Shown here piece after piece: positions 37,496 through 46,378 of a stretch of 64,000 bases of DNA. The first letter of the stretch is position 1. Every line of letters starts with the position of its first letter. The notes under the pieces were generated by a model. It made no database searches. It was not told where the DNA came from and saw only the letters and a list, made by a program, of their open reading frames with translations. The DNA lies in contig PAVO01000019.1 of assembly GCA_002713215.1 (NCBI GenBank), positions 496,001-560,000 of the forward strand, written 5' to 3'. The translations under genes and the position numbers were made by a program. This DNA comes from Crocinitomicaceae bacterium. GTDB taxonomy: Bacteria > Bacteroidota > Bacteroidia > Flavobacteriales_G > Salibacteraceae.

Positions 37496-38548
37496 CTACC
37501 GATTGTTGTAATGTTTTTCATAATACTTTAAATAGTTACCACTGGTTACATTCTCTAACCAGTCCGTATTATTAAAGTACCATTCAACCGTCTTTTTAAG
37601 TCCCTGCTCAAAATTAACCGAAGGTTTCCAGTTTAATTCTGACGTTAACTTGCTAGCATCAATGGCATAGCGCATATCGTGTCCAGCTCTATCGGTAACG
37701 TATGTAATCAGCTTTTGGGAGGAGCCGATTTCATTCCCAAGAAGTTCGTCACATGTATTGCAGAGCAACTTAACCAGATCAATGTTGGTCCACTCATTTA
37801 GCCCTCCAATGTTATAGGTGTCTCCCAGTTTGCCATTGTGAAATATTTCATCAATTGCAGTAGCATGGTCTTCAACAAACAACCAGTCCCTAATGTTTTC
37901 TCCTTTGCCATAAATGGGCAATGGCTTTCCATTCTTTATGTTATTAATACAAAGAGGAATTAACTTTTCAGGAAATTGGAATGATCCATAGTTATTGCTG
38001 CAGTTAGAGATTTTAACCGGCATTTTATAAGTGTTCTCATAAGCACGCACAAAATGGTCAGAAGAGGCTTTAGATGAGCTGTATGGGCTTTTAGGGTCGT
38101 AGGGAGTCGTTTCTAAAAAGAATCCGGTTTCTCCGAGACTTCCGTAGACCTCATCGGTGGAAACATGATAAAACAACTTGTTGTCAAACTTCCCATTCCA
38201 ATGGTGACGAGCAGCGTTTAGAAGATTTACCGTCCCAAGTACGTTGGTTTCAACAAATATCGTTGGGTTTTCAATGGACCGATCGACGTGCGACTCTGCG
38301 GCCAAATGAATTATTCCGTCAATATTGTTCTCTTTAAAAACGGATAGCATTTTTTGGCTATCCCTAATATCGGCTTTAATAAAATGGTAGTTGTCTGTAT
38401 CTTCAATATCCCTTAGGTTTTCAAGGTTTCCGGCATAGGTTAAACTATCCAGGTTAAATATATTGTAATTTGGATATTTGTTCACAAACAATCGAACCAC
38501 ATGAGATCCAATAAAGCCAGCACCTCCTGTTATTAGAATATTAGTCAT
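37496..38548 (-). CDS. rmlB: dTDP-glucose 4,6-dehydratase RmlB
   Basis: NAD-dependent conversion of dTDP-glucose to the 4-keto-6-deoxy sugar, entry to dTDP-rhamnose and related sugars. 350 residues. Seen: ITGGAGFIGSHVVRLF, HLAAESHVDRSI, STDEVYGSLG and YSSSKASSDHFVRAY (Tyr-x-x-x-Lys), and the active-site FLETTPYDPKSPYSSSK segment. No rmlA, rmlC or rmlD is in the window. Last gene of the six-gene operon. Confidence 0.93.
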   Translation of the reverse strand: MTNILITGGAGFIGSHVVRLFVNKYPNYNIFNLDSLTYAGNLENLRDIEDTDNYHFIKADIRDSQKMLSVFKENNIDGIIHLAAESHVDRSIENPTIFVETNVLGTVNLLNAARHHWNGKFDNKLFYHVSTDEVYGSLGETGFFLETTPYDPKSPYSSSKASSDHFVRAYENTYKMPVKISNCSNNYGSFQFPEKLIPLCINNIKNGKPLPIYGKGENIRDWLFVEDHATAIDEIFHNGKLGDTYNIGGLNEWTNIDLVKLLCNTCDELLGNEIGSSQKLITYVTDRAGHDMRYAIDASKLTSELNWKPSVNFEQGLKKTVEWYFNNTDWLENVTSGNYLKYYEKHYNNR

Positions 38549-38550
38549 AA

Positions 38551-39840
38551 CTATAGGGACCAGTAGGTCAGTTTTTTAATGTTGTTTCTATAAATACCCT
38601 TAATATCGACTAATATTCCTTCCGATCCCATAAGCTCGTGAAAGTAGTCTTCGTTTAGTTTAACGTACTCATTGTGATTAACAGCAACGATAATAGCATC
38701 ATACTTTCCGGTTGGTTTGTCAACCAAACCAAAGTGATACTCTTCTATTAATTCTTTTGAGCTGGCATAAGGATCAACAACTTCTACATTGGCTCTATAG
38801 CTTTGAAGTTCCTTAACCACATCCGAAACTTTTGAGTTTCGGATATCTGAGACGTTTTCCTTGAATGTTGCGCCCATCATTAGAATTCGGGCACCAGCAA
38901 TATTTTTTCCAGTAGCCAAAACGTTTTTAACCGTTTGTTTAGCAACGTAAAATCCCATACTGTCGTTAACATAACGGCCAGAATTTATCACCTTGGCATG
39001 ATATCCGACACCTTCAGCTTTGAAGGTAAGGTAATATGGGTCTACACCAATACAATGACCTCCAACCAGGCCCGGTCTAAATGGAAGAAAATTCCATTTT
39101 GTACCAGCAGCCTCAAGGACTTCAAAAGTGTTAATTTCGATGCGGTTAAAAATAATTGATAGCTCATTCATCAACGCAATGTTTAAATCACGTTGGGTAT
39201 TTTCAATAATTTTAGCTGCCTCTGCTACCTTGATGGAGGATGTACAATGAACCCCAGGTTCAATTATTAGCTCATATACTTTTGAAATGATGTCTGCTGA
39301 TTCATCATCGCAACCCGAAACAACCTTCAATATTTTGGTAATGGTGTGCTCTTTATCTCCTGGATTAATCCTTTCAGATGAATAACCAACTTTAAAGTCC
39401 TTGACAAATTTCAACCCGGATTCTTTTTCCAGAACCGGAACACAGTCATCTTCTGTACATCCAGGATATACTGTTGATTCAAATACAACATAGTCTCCTT
39501 TTGAAAGGACCTGTCCAACTGTGGAAGAAGCACCCAGTAGTGGTTTTAAATTTGGCTGGTTATATTCATCAATCGGCGTTGGTACGGCAACAATGTAAAA
39601 TTTAGTATCTCTAAGGTCTTCAATGGAGGAAGTAAATTCAATATCACACCCTTCGAAGTCAGAAGCTTCCAGTTCTTCACTTGGGTCAACATGATTTCGC
39701 ATCATTTCAACGCGTTCTTCATTAATATCAAAGCCAACAACGCGGACTTTTTTTGCAAATTCAAGTGCAATAGGAAGACCAACGTAACCTAATCCAATGA
39801 CGGCTAATTTCTCTTCTTTATTTATTAGTTCTTCTATCAT
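38551..39840 (-). CDS. UDP-N-acetylhexosamine 6-dehydrogenase (WbpA/WbpO/TviB type)
   Basis: Oxidises C6 of a UDP-N-acetylhexosamine to the uronic acid with NAD. 429 residues: Rossmann start LAVIGLGYVGLPIALEF, VESTVYPGCTEDD, the catalytic cysteine in RPGLVGGHCIGVDPYYL, and the C-terminal MGATFKENVSDIRNSK. It differs clearly from the UDP-glucose dehydrogenase encoded at 41401-42699. With the acetyltransferase and aminotransferase of this operon it fits synthesis of a 2,3-diacetamido uronic acid; UDP-GlcNAc or UDP-GalNAc as substrate is not decidable here. Confidence 0.85.
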   Translation of the reverse strand: MIEELINKEEKLAVIGLGYVGLPIALEFAKKVRVVGFDINEERVEMMRNHVDPSEELEASDFEGCDIEFTSSIEDLRDTKFYIVAVPTPIDEYNQPNLKPLLGASSTVGQVLSKGDYVVFESTVYPGCTEDDCVPVLEKESGLKFVKDFKVGYSSERINPGDKEHTITKILKVVSGCDDESADIISKVYELIIEPGVHCTSSIKVAEAAKIIENTQRDLNIALMNELSIIFNRIEINTFEVLEAAGTKWNFLPFRPGLVGGHCIGVDPYYLTFKAEGVGYHAKVINSGRYVNDSMGFYVAKQTVKNVLATGKNIAGARILMMGATFKENVSDIRNSKVSDVVKELQSYRANVEVVDPYASSKELIEEYHFGLVDKPTGKYDAIIVAVNHNEYVKLNEDYFHELMGSEGILVDIKGIYRNNIKKLTYWSL

Positions 39841-39842
39841 TA

Positions 39843-40415
39843 CTATAACTTAGAAACTTTTCCTTTGGATAATTTGTATTGTTCATTCGATTCGCTACAC
39901 ACAGCCAATCCATTTTCATCAAAATCTAATCGTTGGCCAAATTCGCTAATCCAGCCAATTTGTTTTGCTGGATTTCCAACGACCAACGCATAAGGTTCAA
40001 CCTCTTTTGTAACCACTGCTCCAGCACCAATAAAGGCATAAGTACCAATATTATTACCACAAACAATAGTTGCATTTGCTCCAATTGAAACTCCTTTTTT
40101 AACAATGGTTTTGGCATATTGTCCGCGCCTGTTTACCCCACTTCTGGGGTTTATTACATTGGTAAACACCATTGATGGCCCAAGGAATACATCGTCCTCG
40201 CACGTGACCCCAGTGTATATTGAAACGTTGTTTTGGATTTTTACATTACTACCTAAAACTACATTAGGTGAGATAACACAGTTTTGGCCAATGTTACACC
40301 GTTCTCCTATGATACAATCTGGCATAATGTGAGAAAAATGCCAAATCTTAGTGCCTGAACCAATGAAGCAATTTTCGTCTATAACTGCAGTCTCATGTGC
40401 AAAAAAGTCAGCCAT
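39843..40415 (-). CDS. WbpD-like UDP-2-acetamido-3-amino-glucuronate N-acetyltransferase
   Basis: 190-residue left-handed beta-helix acyltransferase. Hexapeptide turns are evident ([41 protein letters not shown]). The segment [13 protein letters not shown] and the end [16 protein letters not shown] match the WbpD/WlbB group that acetylates the 3-amino group of the UDP-uronic acid. Start codon directly adjoins the stop of the UXS gene (1-base overlap). Confidence 0.85.
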   Translation of the reverse strand: MADFFAHETAVIDENCFIGSGTKIWHFSHIMPDCIIGERCNIGQNCVISPNVVLGSNVKIQNNVSIYTGVTCEDDVFLGPSMVFTNVINPRSGVNRRGQYAKTIVKKGVSIGANATIVCGNNIGTYAFIGAGAVVTKEVEPYALVVGNPAKQIGWISEFGQRLDFDENGLAVCSESNEQYKLSKGKVSKL

Positions 40416-41401
40416 TAACGCTTGATATAGTTGCTAAAATTGTTGTGCTCTTTGGCATATAATTCTTCATCCGATAAGGACCTGAAATAATCGTACGTAA
40501 TTTTTAGCCCTTCTGCTCTGTCGATTTTTGGTTCCCAGTTTAAAACTGACCTGGCTTTACTTATTTCCGGCTGCCGTTGCTTAGGATCATTAACCGGAAG
40601 GTCTTCAAAGATTATTTTTTGTGATGTTCCGGTTAATTTGATGATCTCCTCGGCAAACTCCAGAATACTAATTTCATCAGGGTTTCCAATATTCATAGGT
40701 TGATCATAGTCCGATAGCAGCAGGCGATAAATTCCTTCCACCAAATCATCAACAAAACAAAAAGAGCGAGTCTGTGATCCATCACCAAATACCGTAATAT
40801 TTTCACCCCGAAGCGCTTGTCCTATAAAAGCAGGTAGTACTCGTCCATCGTTCAGACGCATTCTGGGTCCGTAAGTATTAAAAATCCTTACCATCCTGGT
40901 TTCGACTCCATGAAATGTATTGTAGGCCATGGTAATTGCCTCTTGAAAACGCTTAGCCTCGTCATAAACTCCTCGTGGGCCTACAGGATTTACATTCCCC
41001 CAATAGCCCTCAGTTTGTGGATGCACGGTTGGGTCACCATAAACTTCAGAAGTAGAAGCAACAATAATTCTGGCGTTCTTTGCCTTAGCCAGTCCAAGCA
41101 AATTATGAGTTCCCAAGGAACTTACCTTAAGCGTTTGAATAGGAATTTTTAAGTAATCAATTGGACTTGCAGGAGATGCAAAATGCAGAATGTACTTTAA
41201 ATCACCAGGTATATGAACAAAATTGGAGACATCATGATTGTAGAATTTAAACTGCTCCAATTCAAAAAGATGCTCAATGTTCTTAAGGTTTCCAGTAATG
41301 AGGTTATCCATTCCAATGACGGCATACCCCTCTTTGATGAACCGGTCGCACAAATGAGAGCCTAGAAATCCCGCCGCTCCTGTGATTAGTACTTTTTCCA
41401 T
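40415..41401 (-). CDS. UDP-glucuronate decarboxylase (UDP-xylose synthase)
   Basis: Extended SDR, 328 residues, converting UDP-glucuronate to UDP-xylose. Seen: [42 protein letters not shown] and the catalytic [10 protein letters not shown], with [17 protein letters not shown]. The substrate is the product of the UDP-glucose dehydrogenase encoded next to it, with which it overlaps by one base, so the two make a two-step UDP-glucose to UDP-xylose path. Confidence 0.9.
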   Translation of the reverse strand: MEKVLITGAAGFLGSHLCDRFIKEGYAVIGMDNLITGNLKNIEHLFELEQFKFYNHDVSNFVHIPGDLKYILHFASPASPIDYLKIPIQTLKVSSLGTHNLLGLAKAKNARIIVASTSEVYGDPTVHPQTEGYWGNVNPVGPRGVYDEAKRFQEAITMAYNTFHGVETRMVRIFNTYGPRMRLNDGRVLPAFIGQALRGENITVFGDGSQTRSFCFVDDLVEGIYRLLLSDYDQPMNIGNPDEISILEFAEEIIKLTGTSQKIIFEDLPVNDPKQRQPEISKARSVLNWEPKIDRAEGLKITYDYFRSLSDEELYAKEHNNFSNYIKR

Positions 41402-42699
41402 TATCTTCCTATACTAAAGTAATCAAAACCCAACCCTTCGACCTCCACTTTATCGTACAAATTCCTTCCGTCAAATATTACGTTTGATGACATTCCGTCT
41501 TTAATTCGATTAAAATCTGGAGAACGAAAGACTTGCCATTCCGTACAAATTAAAAGTGCGTCGGCATCCTGAAGTGCTGAATATTGGTCATCTGCATATT
41601 CAATTTTGTCTCCTAAAACCCCTTTTACATTTTCCATGGCTTCCGGGTCAAAGGCAACAACATTTGCTCCTGCTTTTAGCAGACTGTCAATGTTGTAAAG
41701 CGAAGGTGCCTCTCGAATATCATCGGTGTTAGCTTTAAAAGCTAATCCCCAAACGGCAATCTTTTTTCCTGTCAGATCATTTTTAAAGTAGTCTTTTATT
41801 CTCGGGACTAGTAGCGTTTTTTGTTTTTGATTGACATCCATTACGGCATCCAGTATCTGAAAATTGTAATTTACTTCCAGTGATGATTTCATTAGTGCCT
41901 GTACATCTTTTGGGAAACATGATCCACCGTAGCCAATTCCCGGGAAAAGGAATCGTTTTCCAATTCTTTCGTCAGAACCAATACCAATACGAACTTGATC
42001 TACATTGGCGCCAACAAGTTCACAAACGTTGGCAATTTCGTTCATGAAAGTAATCTTAGTAGCCAGAAAAGCATTTGCCGCATATTTAGTTAATTCAGCA
42101 GATTTTCTATCCATGTAAATAATAGGGTTACCCTGTCTGACAAAAGGTCGGTATAAATGGTCTAGTTGTTCTTTTGCTTTTTCAGATTCTACACCAATCA
42201 CAACCCGGTCTGGCTTCATGAAATCCTCAACCGCAAAGCCCTCACGTAAAAATTCAGGATTAGAAACAACATCGAATTCTACAGAAGTATTTTTTGAAAT
42301 AGCCTTATTAACTTTGTCAGCTGTTCCGACGGGTACAGTACTCTTATCGATTACAATTTTGTAATCTGTAATTATTTTGCCCAATTCGTCAGCAACTCCA
42401 AGTATATAACTTAAGTCAGCGGATCCATCTTCACCTGGAGGAGTTGGCAGTGCTAAAAAGATAAATAGCGAATCGTCAATTGCCTCCTTCAAATCAGTGG
42501 TAAATGATAATCTTCCTTGTTTGATGTTTCGTTCAAAAAGAGACTCCAGCCCGGGCTCAAAAATGGGTACAATCCCATCCTTCATTTTTTGCACTTTATC
42601 TGCGTCAATATCTACACAGATAACATCATTTCCCGTTTCAGCCAGGCACGTACCCGTGACTAACCCTACGTATCCTGTTCCAACAACAGCTACTTTCAT
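41401..42699 (-). CDS. ugd: UDP-glucose 6-dehydrogenase
   Basis: 432 residues, NAD-dependent four-electron oxidation of UDP-glucose to UDP-glucuronate. Seen: [32 protein letters not shown], catalytic Cys in [18 protein letters not shown], and the C-terminal [18 protein letters not shown]. It supplies the decarboxylase encoded just downstream. Confidence 0.95.
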   Translation of the reverse strand: MKVAVVGTGYVGLVTGTCLAETGNDVICVDIDADKVQKMKDGIVPIFEPGLESLFERNIKQGRLSFTTDLKEAIDDSLFIFLALPTPPGEDGSADLSYILGVADELGKIITDYKIVIDKSTVPVGTADKVNKAISKNTSVEFDVVSNPEFLREGFAVEDFMKPDRVVIGVESEKAKEQLDHLYRPFVRQGNPIIYMDRKSAELTKYAANAFLATKITFMNEIANVCELVGANVDQVRIGIGSDERIGKRFLFPGIGYGGSCFPKDVQALMKSSLEVNYNFQILDAVMDVNQKQKTLLVPRIKDYFKNDLTGKKIAVWGLAFKANTDDIREAPSLYNIDSLLKAGANVVAFDPEAMENVKGVLGDKIEYADDQYSALQDADALLICTEWQVFRSPDFNRIKDGMSSNVIFDGRNLYDKVEVEGLGFDYFSIGR

Positions 42700-42707
42700 T
42701 ATAGTTT

Positions 42708-43838
42708 TTATTTATTGATAAATTCAATTACCGAAGAGGTAATGTATTCTAGTTGTTCATTGTCTAATTCTGTATGCATTGGAAGCGAGAAAACCCGTTC
42801 AGTTAAATAGTCGGTATTAGATAGGCTTACTCGTTCCTCATAAACATCTTTAAAAGACCCTTGTTTATGATTGGGTAGTGGATAATAAATATTGGAAGGA
42901 ATTTCTTTGCTTGCAAGGTATTCCATTAATCCATCTCGATCCACTCCGTGCAATATCAAGGTATATTGATGGAACCCATGGTCACTCCATTCTTCAATAA
43001 TTGGAGTTTCCAATGCTTTATACGGTTCAAATGCTTTGTTATAATATTCTGCAGCTGAATTTCTAGCCGCCAGGTATTCGTCAAGGTGTCTGAGCTTAAT
43101 TCTAAGTATTGCGGCTTGAATACTATCAAGTCGTGAATTAACTCCGATAATTTCGTGGTAATAGCGCTTGGTTTGGCCATGATTGGAAACCATTCTAATT
43201 TTCGACGCCAATTCATCATCGTTTGTCATTATTGCACCACCATCTCCATAGCAACCTAAATTTTTGGAAGGAAAAAATGAAGTACAACCCACGGCTCCAA
43301 TTGTTCCAACTTTTTTAGTTGTTCCATTGCTAAACGTGAAATTGCTTCCAATAGCTTGAGCTGTATCTTCTACCACTGGTATTCCAAATTCATCGGCTAC
43401 TTTCATAATTTCTTCCATGTTGGCACAATGTCCATACAGGTGAACAGGAACTATGGCTTTGGTTTTATCGGTAATAGCATTGCGAAGAGAATCAATATCA
43501 ACGGTAAAATTTCGCTTATCAACATCAATAAAGACGGCAGTTAAATTGAGCAACCCGATTACCTCTGCCGTAGCGATGTATGTAAAGCTTGGCGAAATAA
43601 CCTCATCACCTGGCTTTAAACCTAATGCCATTAGTGAAATTTGCAAAGCATCGGTTCCATTTGCACATGGGATGACATGTTTTACATCCAGGTATTCCTC
43701 AAATTCCTTTTGAAACGATTTAACCTCTGGTCCGTTGATGTAAGCTGTTGAACTTATGACATTTAGAACGGATTCATTTACCTCTGTTTTGATTTTTTCA
43801 AACTGAGTTTTAAGGTCAACCAACTGAAGTTTTTTCAT
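42708..43838 (-). CDS. DegT/DnrJ/EryC1/StrS aminotransferase (WbpE-like)
   Basis: PLP-dependent sugar aminotransferase, 376 residues. The PLP lysine is Lys192 in SFFPSKNLGCYGDGG; other marks are CANGTDALQISLMALG, PSFTYIATAEVI and VVEDTAQAIGS. The combination with a UDP-HexNAc dehydrogenase and a WbpD-like acetyltransferase suggests amination of C3 of a UDP-3-keto uronic acid as in WbpE. The WbpB oxidoreductase that would make this substrate is not in the window. First gene of the operon. Confidence 0.87.
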   Translation of the reverse strand: MKKLQLVDLKTQFEKIKTEVNESVLNVISSTAYINGPEVKSFQKEFEEYLDVKHVIPCANGTDALQISLMALGLKPGDEVISPSFTYIATAEVIGLLNLTAVFIDVDKRNFTVDIDSLRNAITDKTKAIVPVHLYGHCANMEEIMKVADEFGIPVVEDTAQAIGSNFTFSNGTTKKVGTIGAVGCTSFFPSKNLGCYGDGGAIMTNDDELASKIRMVSNHGQTKRYYHEIIGVNSRLDSIQAAILRIKLRHLDEYLAARNSAAEYYNKAFEPYKALETPIIEEWSDHGFHQYTLILHGVDRDGLMEYLASKEIPSNIYYPLPNHKQGSFKDVYEERVSLSNTDYLTERVFSLPMHTELDNEQLEYITSSVIEFINK

Positions 43839-43856
43839 AGTAATTAATCCAAATTT

Positions 43857-43883
43857 TTGGGACTGCGAATATAGTTAAATTTG
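43857..43883 (+). promoter_or_regulatory. Promoter of the barrel-protein gene
   Basis: TTG at 43857-43859, 16-base spacer, exact TAAATTTG at 43876-43883. The ATG at 43920 follows, which argues against the in-frame start at 43881 that lies inside the box. Confidence 0.5.
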
Positions 43884-43892
43884 AAGCCTCAA
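43866..43892 (-). promoter_or_regulatory. Promoter of the sugar-nucleotide operon
   Basis: On the minus strand TTG (43892-43890), 16-base spacer, TATATTCG (43873-43866; one mismatch). It interleaves with the plus-strand promoter at 43857-43883. Confidence 0.4.
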
Positions 43893-43919
43893 AAAGAGGT
43901 TTTGAACCTTAGATTACTT

Positions 43920-44690
43920 ATGAATAACTTAAAAAATATACTGCACAGCTTTGTTTTTATACTTCTTATGTTAGGGATGGTTAATTCCGGTTCAGCGCAG
44001 AAGAGTATAAGGGATTCAGCGATTATTATTCCTCATATCGATTTGGTTTATTCATTTCAGTTACCAGCGGGTGATTTGGTCAATCGTTTTGGTTTTTATC
44101 ACACCATCGGAGGGGCTTTTTATGTTAAGGACAGAAAAGGCTTTGTATATGGATTTGATGGGCAGGTTCAATTTGGTGATCAACTTAAGGAAGATCCAAT
44201 AACTAATTTTACGACTTCGAATAATCAGGTTATTAACGGTGATGGTAATTATGCGACAATGAAAGGCTCAATGAGGGGGTTCAGGTTTACCGGGCAATTT
44301 GGAAAAGTGTTTAATATACTGTCACCTAATCCGAATAGTGGACTAAAGGTAATAGTTGGGGCCGGTTTTTGGCAGCACAGAATACGGGTAGAGGATACAG
44401 AGAATAAGGTCGCACAGGTTAAGTTTCCATACCAAAATGGATACGATAGAATGACCAATGGCTTTATGCTAACCGAATTTGTGGGGTACCAGTTTTTTAG
44501 TGAATCGCGCTTAGTTAATTTTTACTTTGGAGTCGAATTTAATCAAGGATTTACTAAGAATAGAAGGAAATACAATTTTTCCGAAAAGAGAAGGGACGAT
44601 CGAAGTAGGTTGGATTTGTCTTATGGTTTTAAGCTCGGTTGGGTAATTCCAATGTATAGAAGAGCTCCTAAAGAATTCTACTATAACTAG
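43920..44690 (+). CDS. Putative outer-membrane beta-barrel protein, unknown function
   Basis: 256 residues; the signal peptide (MNNLKNILHSFVFILLMLGM) ends SGSAQ. The mature protein has alternating strands with aromatic girdle residues (DLVYSFQLPAGDLVNRFGFYHTIGGAFYV, YGFDGQVQFGDQL, NFYFGVEFNQGF, LDLSYGFKLGWVIPMY), the look of a small outer-membrane barrel. I do not recognise the family. It stands between the polysaccharide operon and kdtA. Confidence 0.7.
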   Translation: MNNLKNILHSFVFILLMLGMVNSGSAQKSIRDSAIIIPHIDLVYSFQLPAGDLVNRFGFYHTIGGAFYVKDRKGFVYGFDGQVQFGDQLKEDPITNFTTSNNQVINGDGNYATMKGSMRGFRFTGQFGKVFNILSPNPNSGLKVIVGAGFWQHRIRVEDTENKVAQVKFPYQNGYDRMTNGFMLTEFVGYQFFSESRLVNFYFGVEFNQGFTKNRRKYNFSEKRRDDRSRLDLSYGFKLGWVIPMYRRAPKEFYYN

Positions 44691-44728
44691 TACAGGCAGA
44701 CGGTATAAACTTGAACATTAATATCAAA

Positions 44729-44756
44729 TTTGACCGCTGAATTAAAGATACTTTTA
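44729..44756 (+). promoter_or_regulatory. Promoter of kdtA-crcB
   Basis: TTTG at 44729-44732, 16-base spacer, TACTTTTA at 44749-44756 (last base differs). Only 5 bases separate the box from the ATG at 44762. Confidence 0.45.
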
Positions 44757-44761
44757 GCCGA

Positions 44762-46015
44762 ATGAAACTTATTTATTCTCTTGTTCTTAAGGTGTATCGA
44801 GCTGGAATTGGACTTGCTTCTTTGTTTAACCCAAAAGCAAAAAGGTGGATTCTGGGTCGAAGGAATTGGAGGAAGAACATGCGAGTAGAACTTTCACAAT
44901 TGAAAGTTCGTCCAATTTGGATACATGTTTCTTCAGTGGGTGAATTTGAGCAGGGAATACCAATTCTGAAGGAGTTAAGATCTGATTCTTCGAAGGCTGT
45001 GGTTGTACTTACTTTTTTCTCTCCTTCAGGCTACGAACAATTGAAAGATACTGACCTGGCTGATTTTGTGTTTTACTTACCTCTTGATAGTCCAAACAAT
45101 GCAAAGGATTTCGTAAGTATTGTCAACCCTAAAGCAGCCATATTCATTAAATATGAATTTTGGTTTTTCTACTTTCAGGAACTTGCTTCGAAAGGTATTC
45201 CATTCGCTATGATAAGTGCCAAATTAAGGAAGGATCAATTGTTTTTTAAATGGTATGGAAGGGGTTATCGCAAAATTCTTTTTCTACCCAGTTTCTATTT
45301 TGTACAAGATAAAGAAACAAAAGCCCTGTTACAAGACATTGGTATATCCAATGTTATGATTAGCGGAGATACCAGGGTAGATCGGGTAAACAATGTGCTT
45401 GAGTCGCAAAAAGAGCTGCTCGTGGTGAAGGAATTCAAGTCCGATAAACCTGTTTTTATTGTTGGTAGTGCCTGGAAAAAGGAACTCGATTTTGTTTCGG
45501 AAGCAATAAACCTTGGCTATCTCGATGACTGGAAAATCATAGTTGCACCTCATGAAATAAAGGACTCTAAAATTGAGTTCTTTAGAAATTCATTATCCGT
45601 AAAATCAGTTCGTTATTTTCAAACCCCAACTTCTAACGACCTTAAAAATGCCAATGTCTTAATTATCGATGGTATAGGTATACTTAAATACATTTATAAG
45701 TATTGTGATTTGGCTCTTATAGGTGGGGGGTTTATTGATGGAATTCATAATATACTTGAACCTGCTGCGTTTGGTGTGCCTTCAATTTTCGGACCTAACC
45801 ATCATAAATTTCCAGAGGCCGAAATATTGATTAAGAGAAACGCGTGTTTTGTAGTTCAAAATAAGACTGAGTTCTCAGTAACACTAAATGGGTTAGTAAA
45901 GGACAGAAGTAAACTCGATCAGGCATCTAAAGGTTGTTCAGCATTCATTAATGAAAACAAGGGCGCTACACAACATCTTATGAAGAAGTTAAAGGAGGTT
46001 CTGTATGTGGAATAA
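44762..46015 (+). CDS. kdtA: 3-deoxy-D-manno-octulosonic acid (Kdo) transferase
   Basis: Adds Kdo from CMP-Kdo to lipid A precursor at the inner membrane. 417 residues. An N-terminal hydrophobic segment is followed by IWIHVSSVGEFEQGIPIL and VVLTFFSPSGYEQL; the C-terminal donor domain has VGSAWKKELDF, IVAPHEI, LIGGGFIDGIHNILEPAAFGVP and GPNHHKFPEA. These are characteristic of WaaA/KdtA. It overlaps crcB by 11 bases. Confidence 0.94.
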   Translation: MKLIYSLVLKVYRAGIGLASLFNPKAKRWILGRRNWRKNMRVELSQLKVRPIWIHVSSVGEFEQGIPILKELRSDSSKAVVVLTFFSPSGYEQLKDTDLADFVFYLPLDSPNNAKDFVSIVNPKAAIFIKYEFWFFYFQELASKGIPFAMISAKLRKDQLFFKWYGRGYRKILFLPSFYFVQDKETKALLQDIGISNVMISGDTRVDRVNNVLESQKELLVVKEFKSDKPVFIVGSAWKKELDFVSEAINLGYLDDWKIIVAPHEIKDSKIEFFRNSLSVKSVRYFQTPTSNDLKNANVLIIDGIGILKYIYKYCDLALIGGGFIDGIHNILEPAAFGVPSIFGPNHHKFPEAEILIKRNACFVVQNKTEFSVTLNGLVKDRSKLDQASKGCSAFINENKGATQHLMKKLKEVLYVE

Positions 46016-46376
46016 TTTCCTGCTTATTTTCCTGGGTGGCGGACTGGGAAGCGTTTTGCGCTTTGTTATTGCTCAATACATCACCAGAAAGATAGAGTCG
46101 GGTATACCTTGGGGGACACTTGTAGTAAATATTGCAGGAAGTTTAATACTGGGTGCGTTGACTGGATTTATTCATAAAATGAATCTTTCCGGATCTCAAT
46201 ACACCATCTTTTTTACTATCGGTTTTTGCGGAGGGTTTACAACCTTCTCCACTTTTGCATTTGAGAATATGCAGTTAATCAAGAATGGGGATTGGACACA
46301 GGTTATCCTTTATACCCTAGCATCTGTCATTTTAGGAATATTGGCTGCATTCGTAGGCTTTGCTTTGTTGAAATAG
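46005..46376 (+). CDS. crcB: Fluoride ion channel CrcB/Fluc
   Basis: 123 residues, four membrane helices, exporting fluoride as a dual-topology dimer. Seen: GGGLGSVLRFV, the pore-lining WGTLVVNIAGSLILGALTG, and GFCGGFTTFSTFAFE with the Phe-box and Na+ site region. No fluoride riboswitch is possible upstream because the start lies inside kdtA (11-base overlap). It ends 2 bases from the convergent gene. Confidence 0.95.
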   Translation: MWNNFLLIFLGGGLGSVLRFVIAQYITRKIESGIPWGTLVVNIAGSLILGALTGFIHKMNLSGSQYTIFFTIGFCGGFTTFSTFAFENMQLIKNGDWTQVILYTLASVILGILAAFVGFALLK

Positions 46377-46378
46377 AA

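Noticed and set aside
46005-46376. A fluoride riboswitch controlling crcB.
   Set aside because: The crcB start lies inside kdtA with an 11-base overlap, leaving no leader for a riboswitch.
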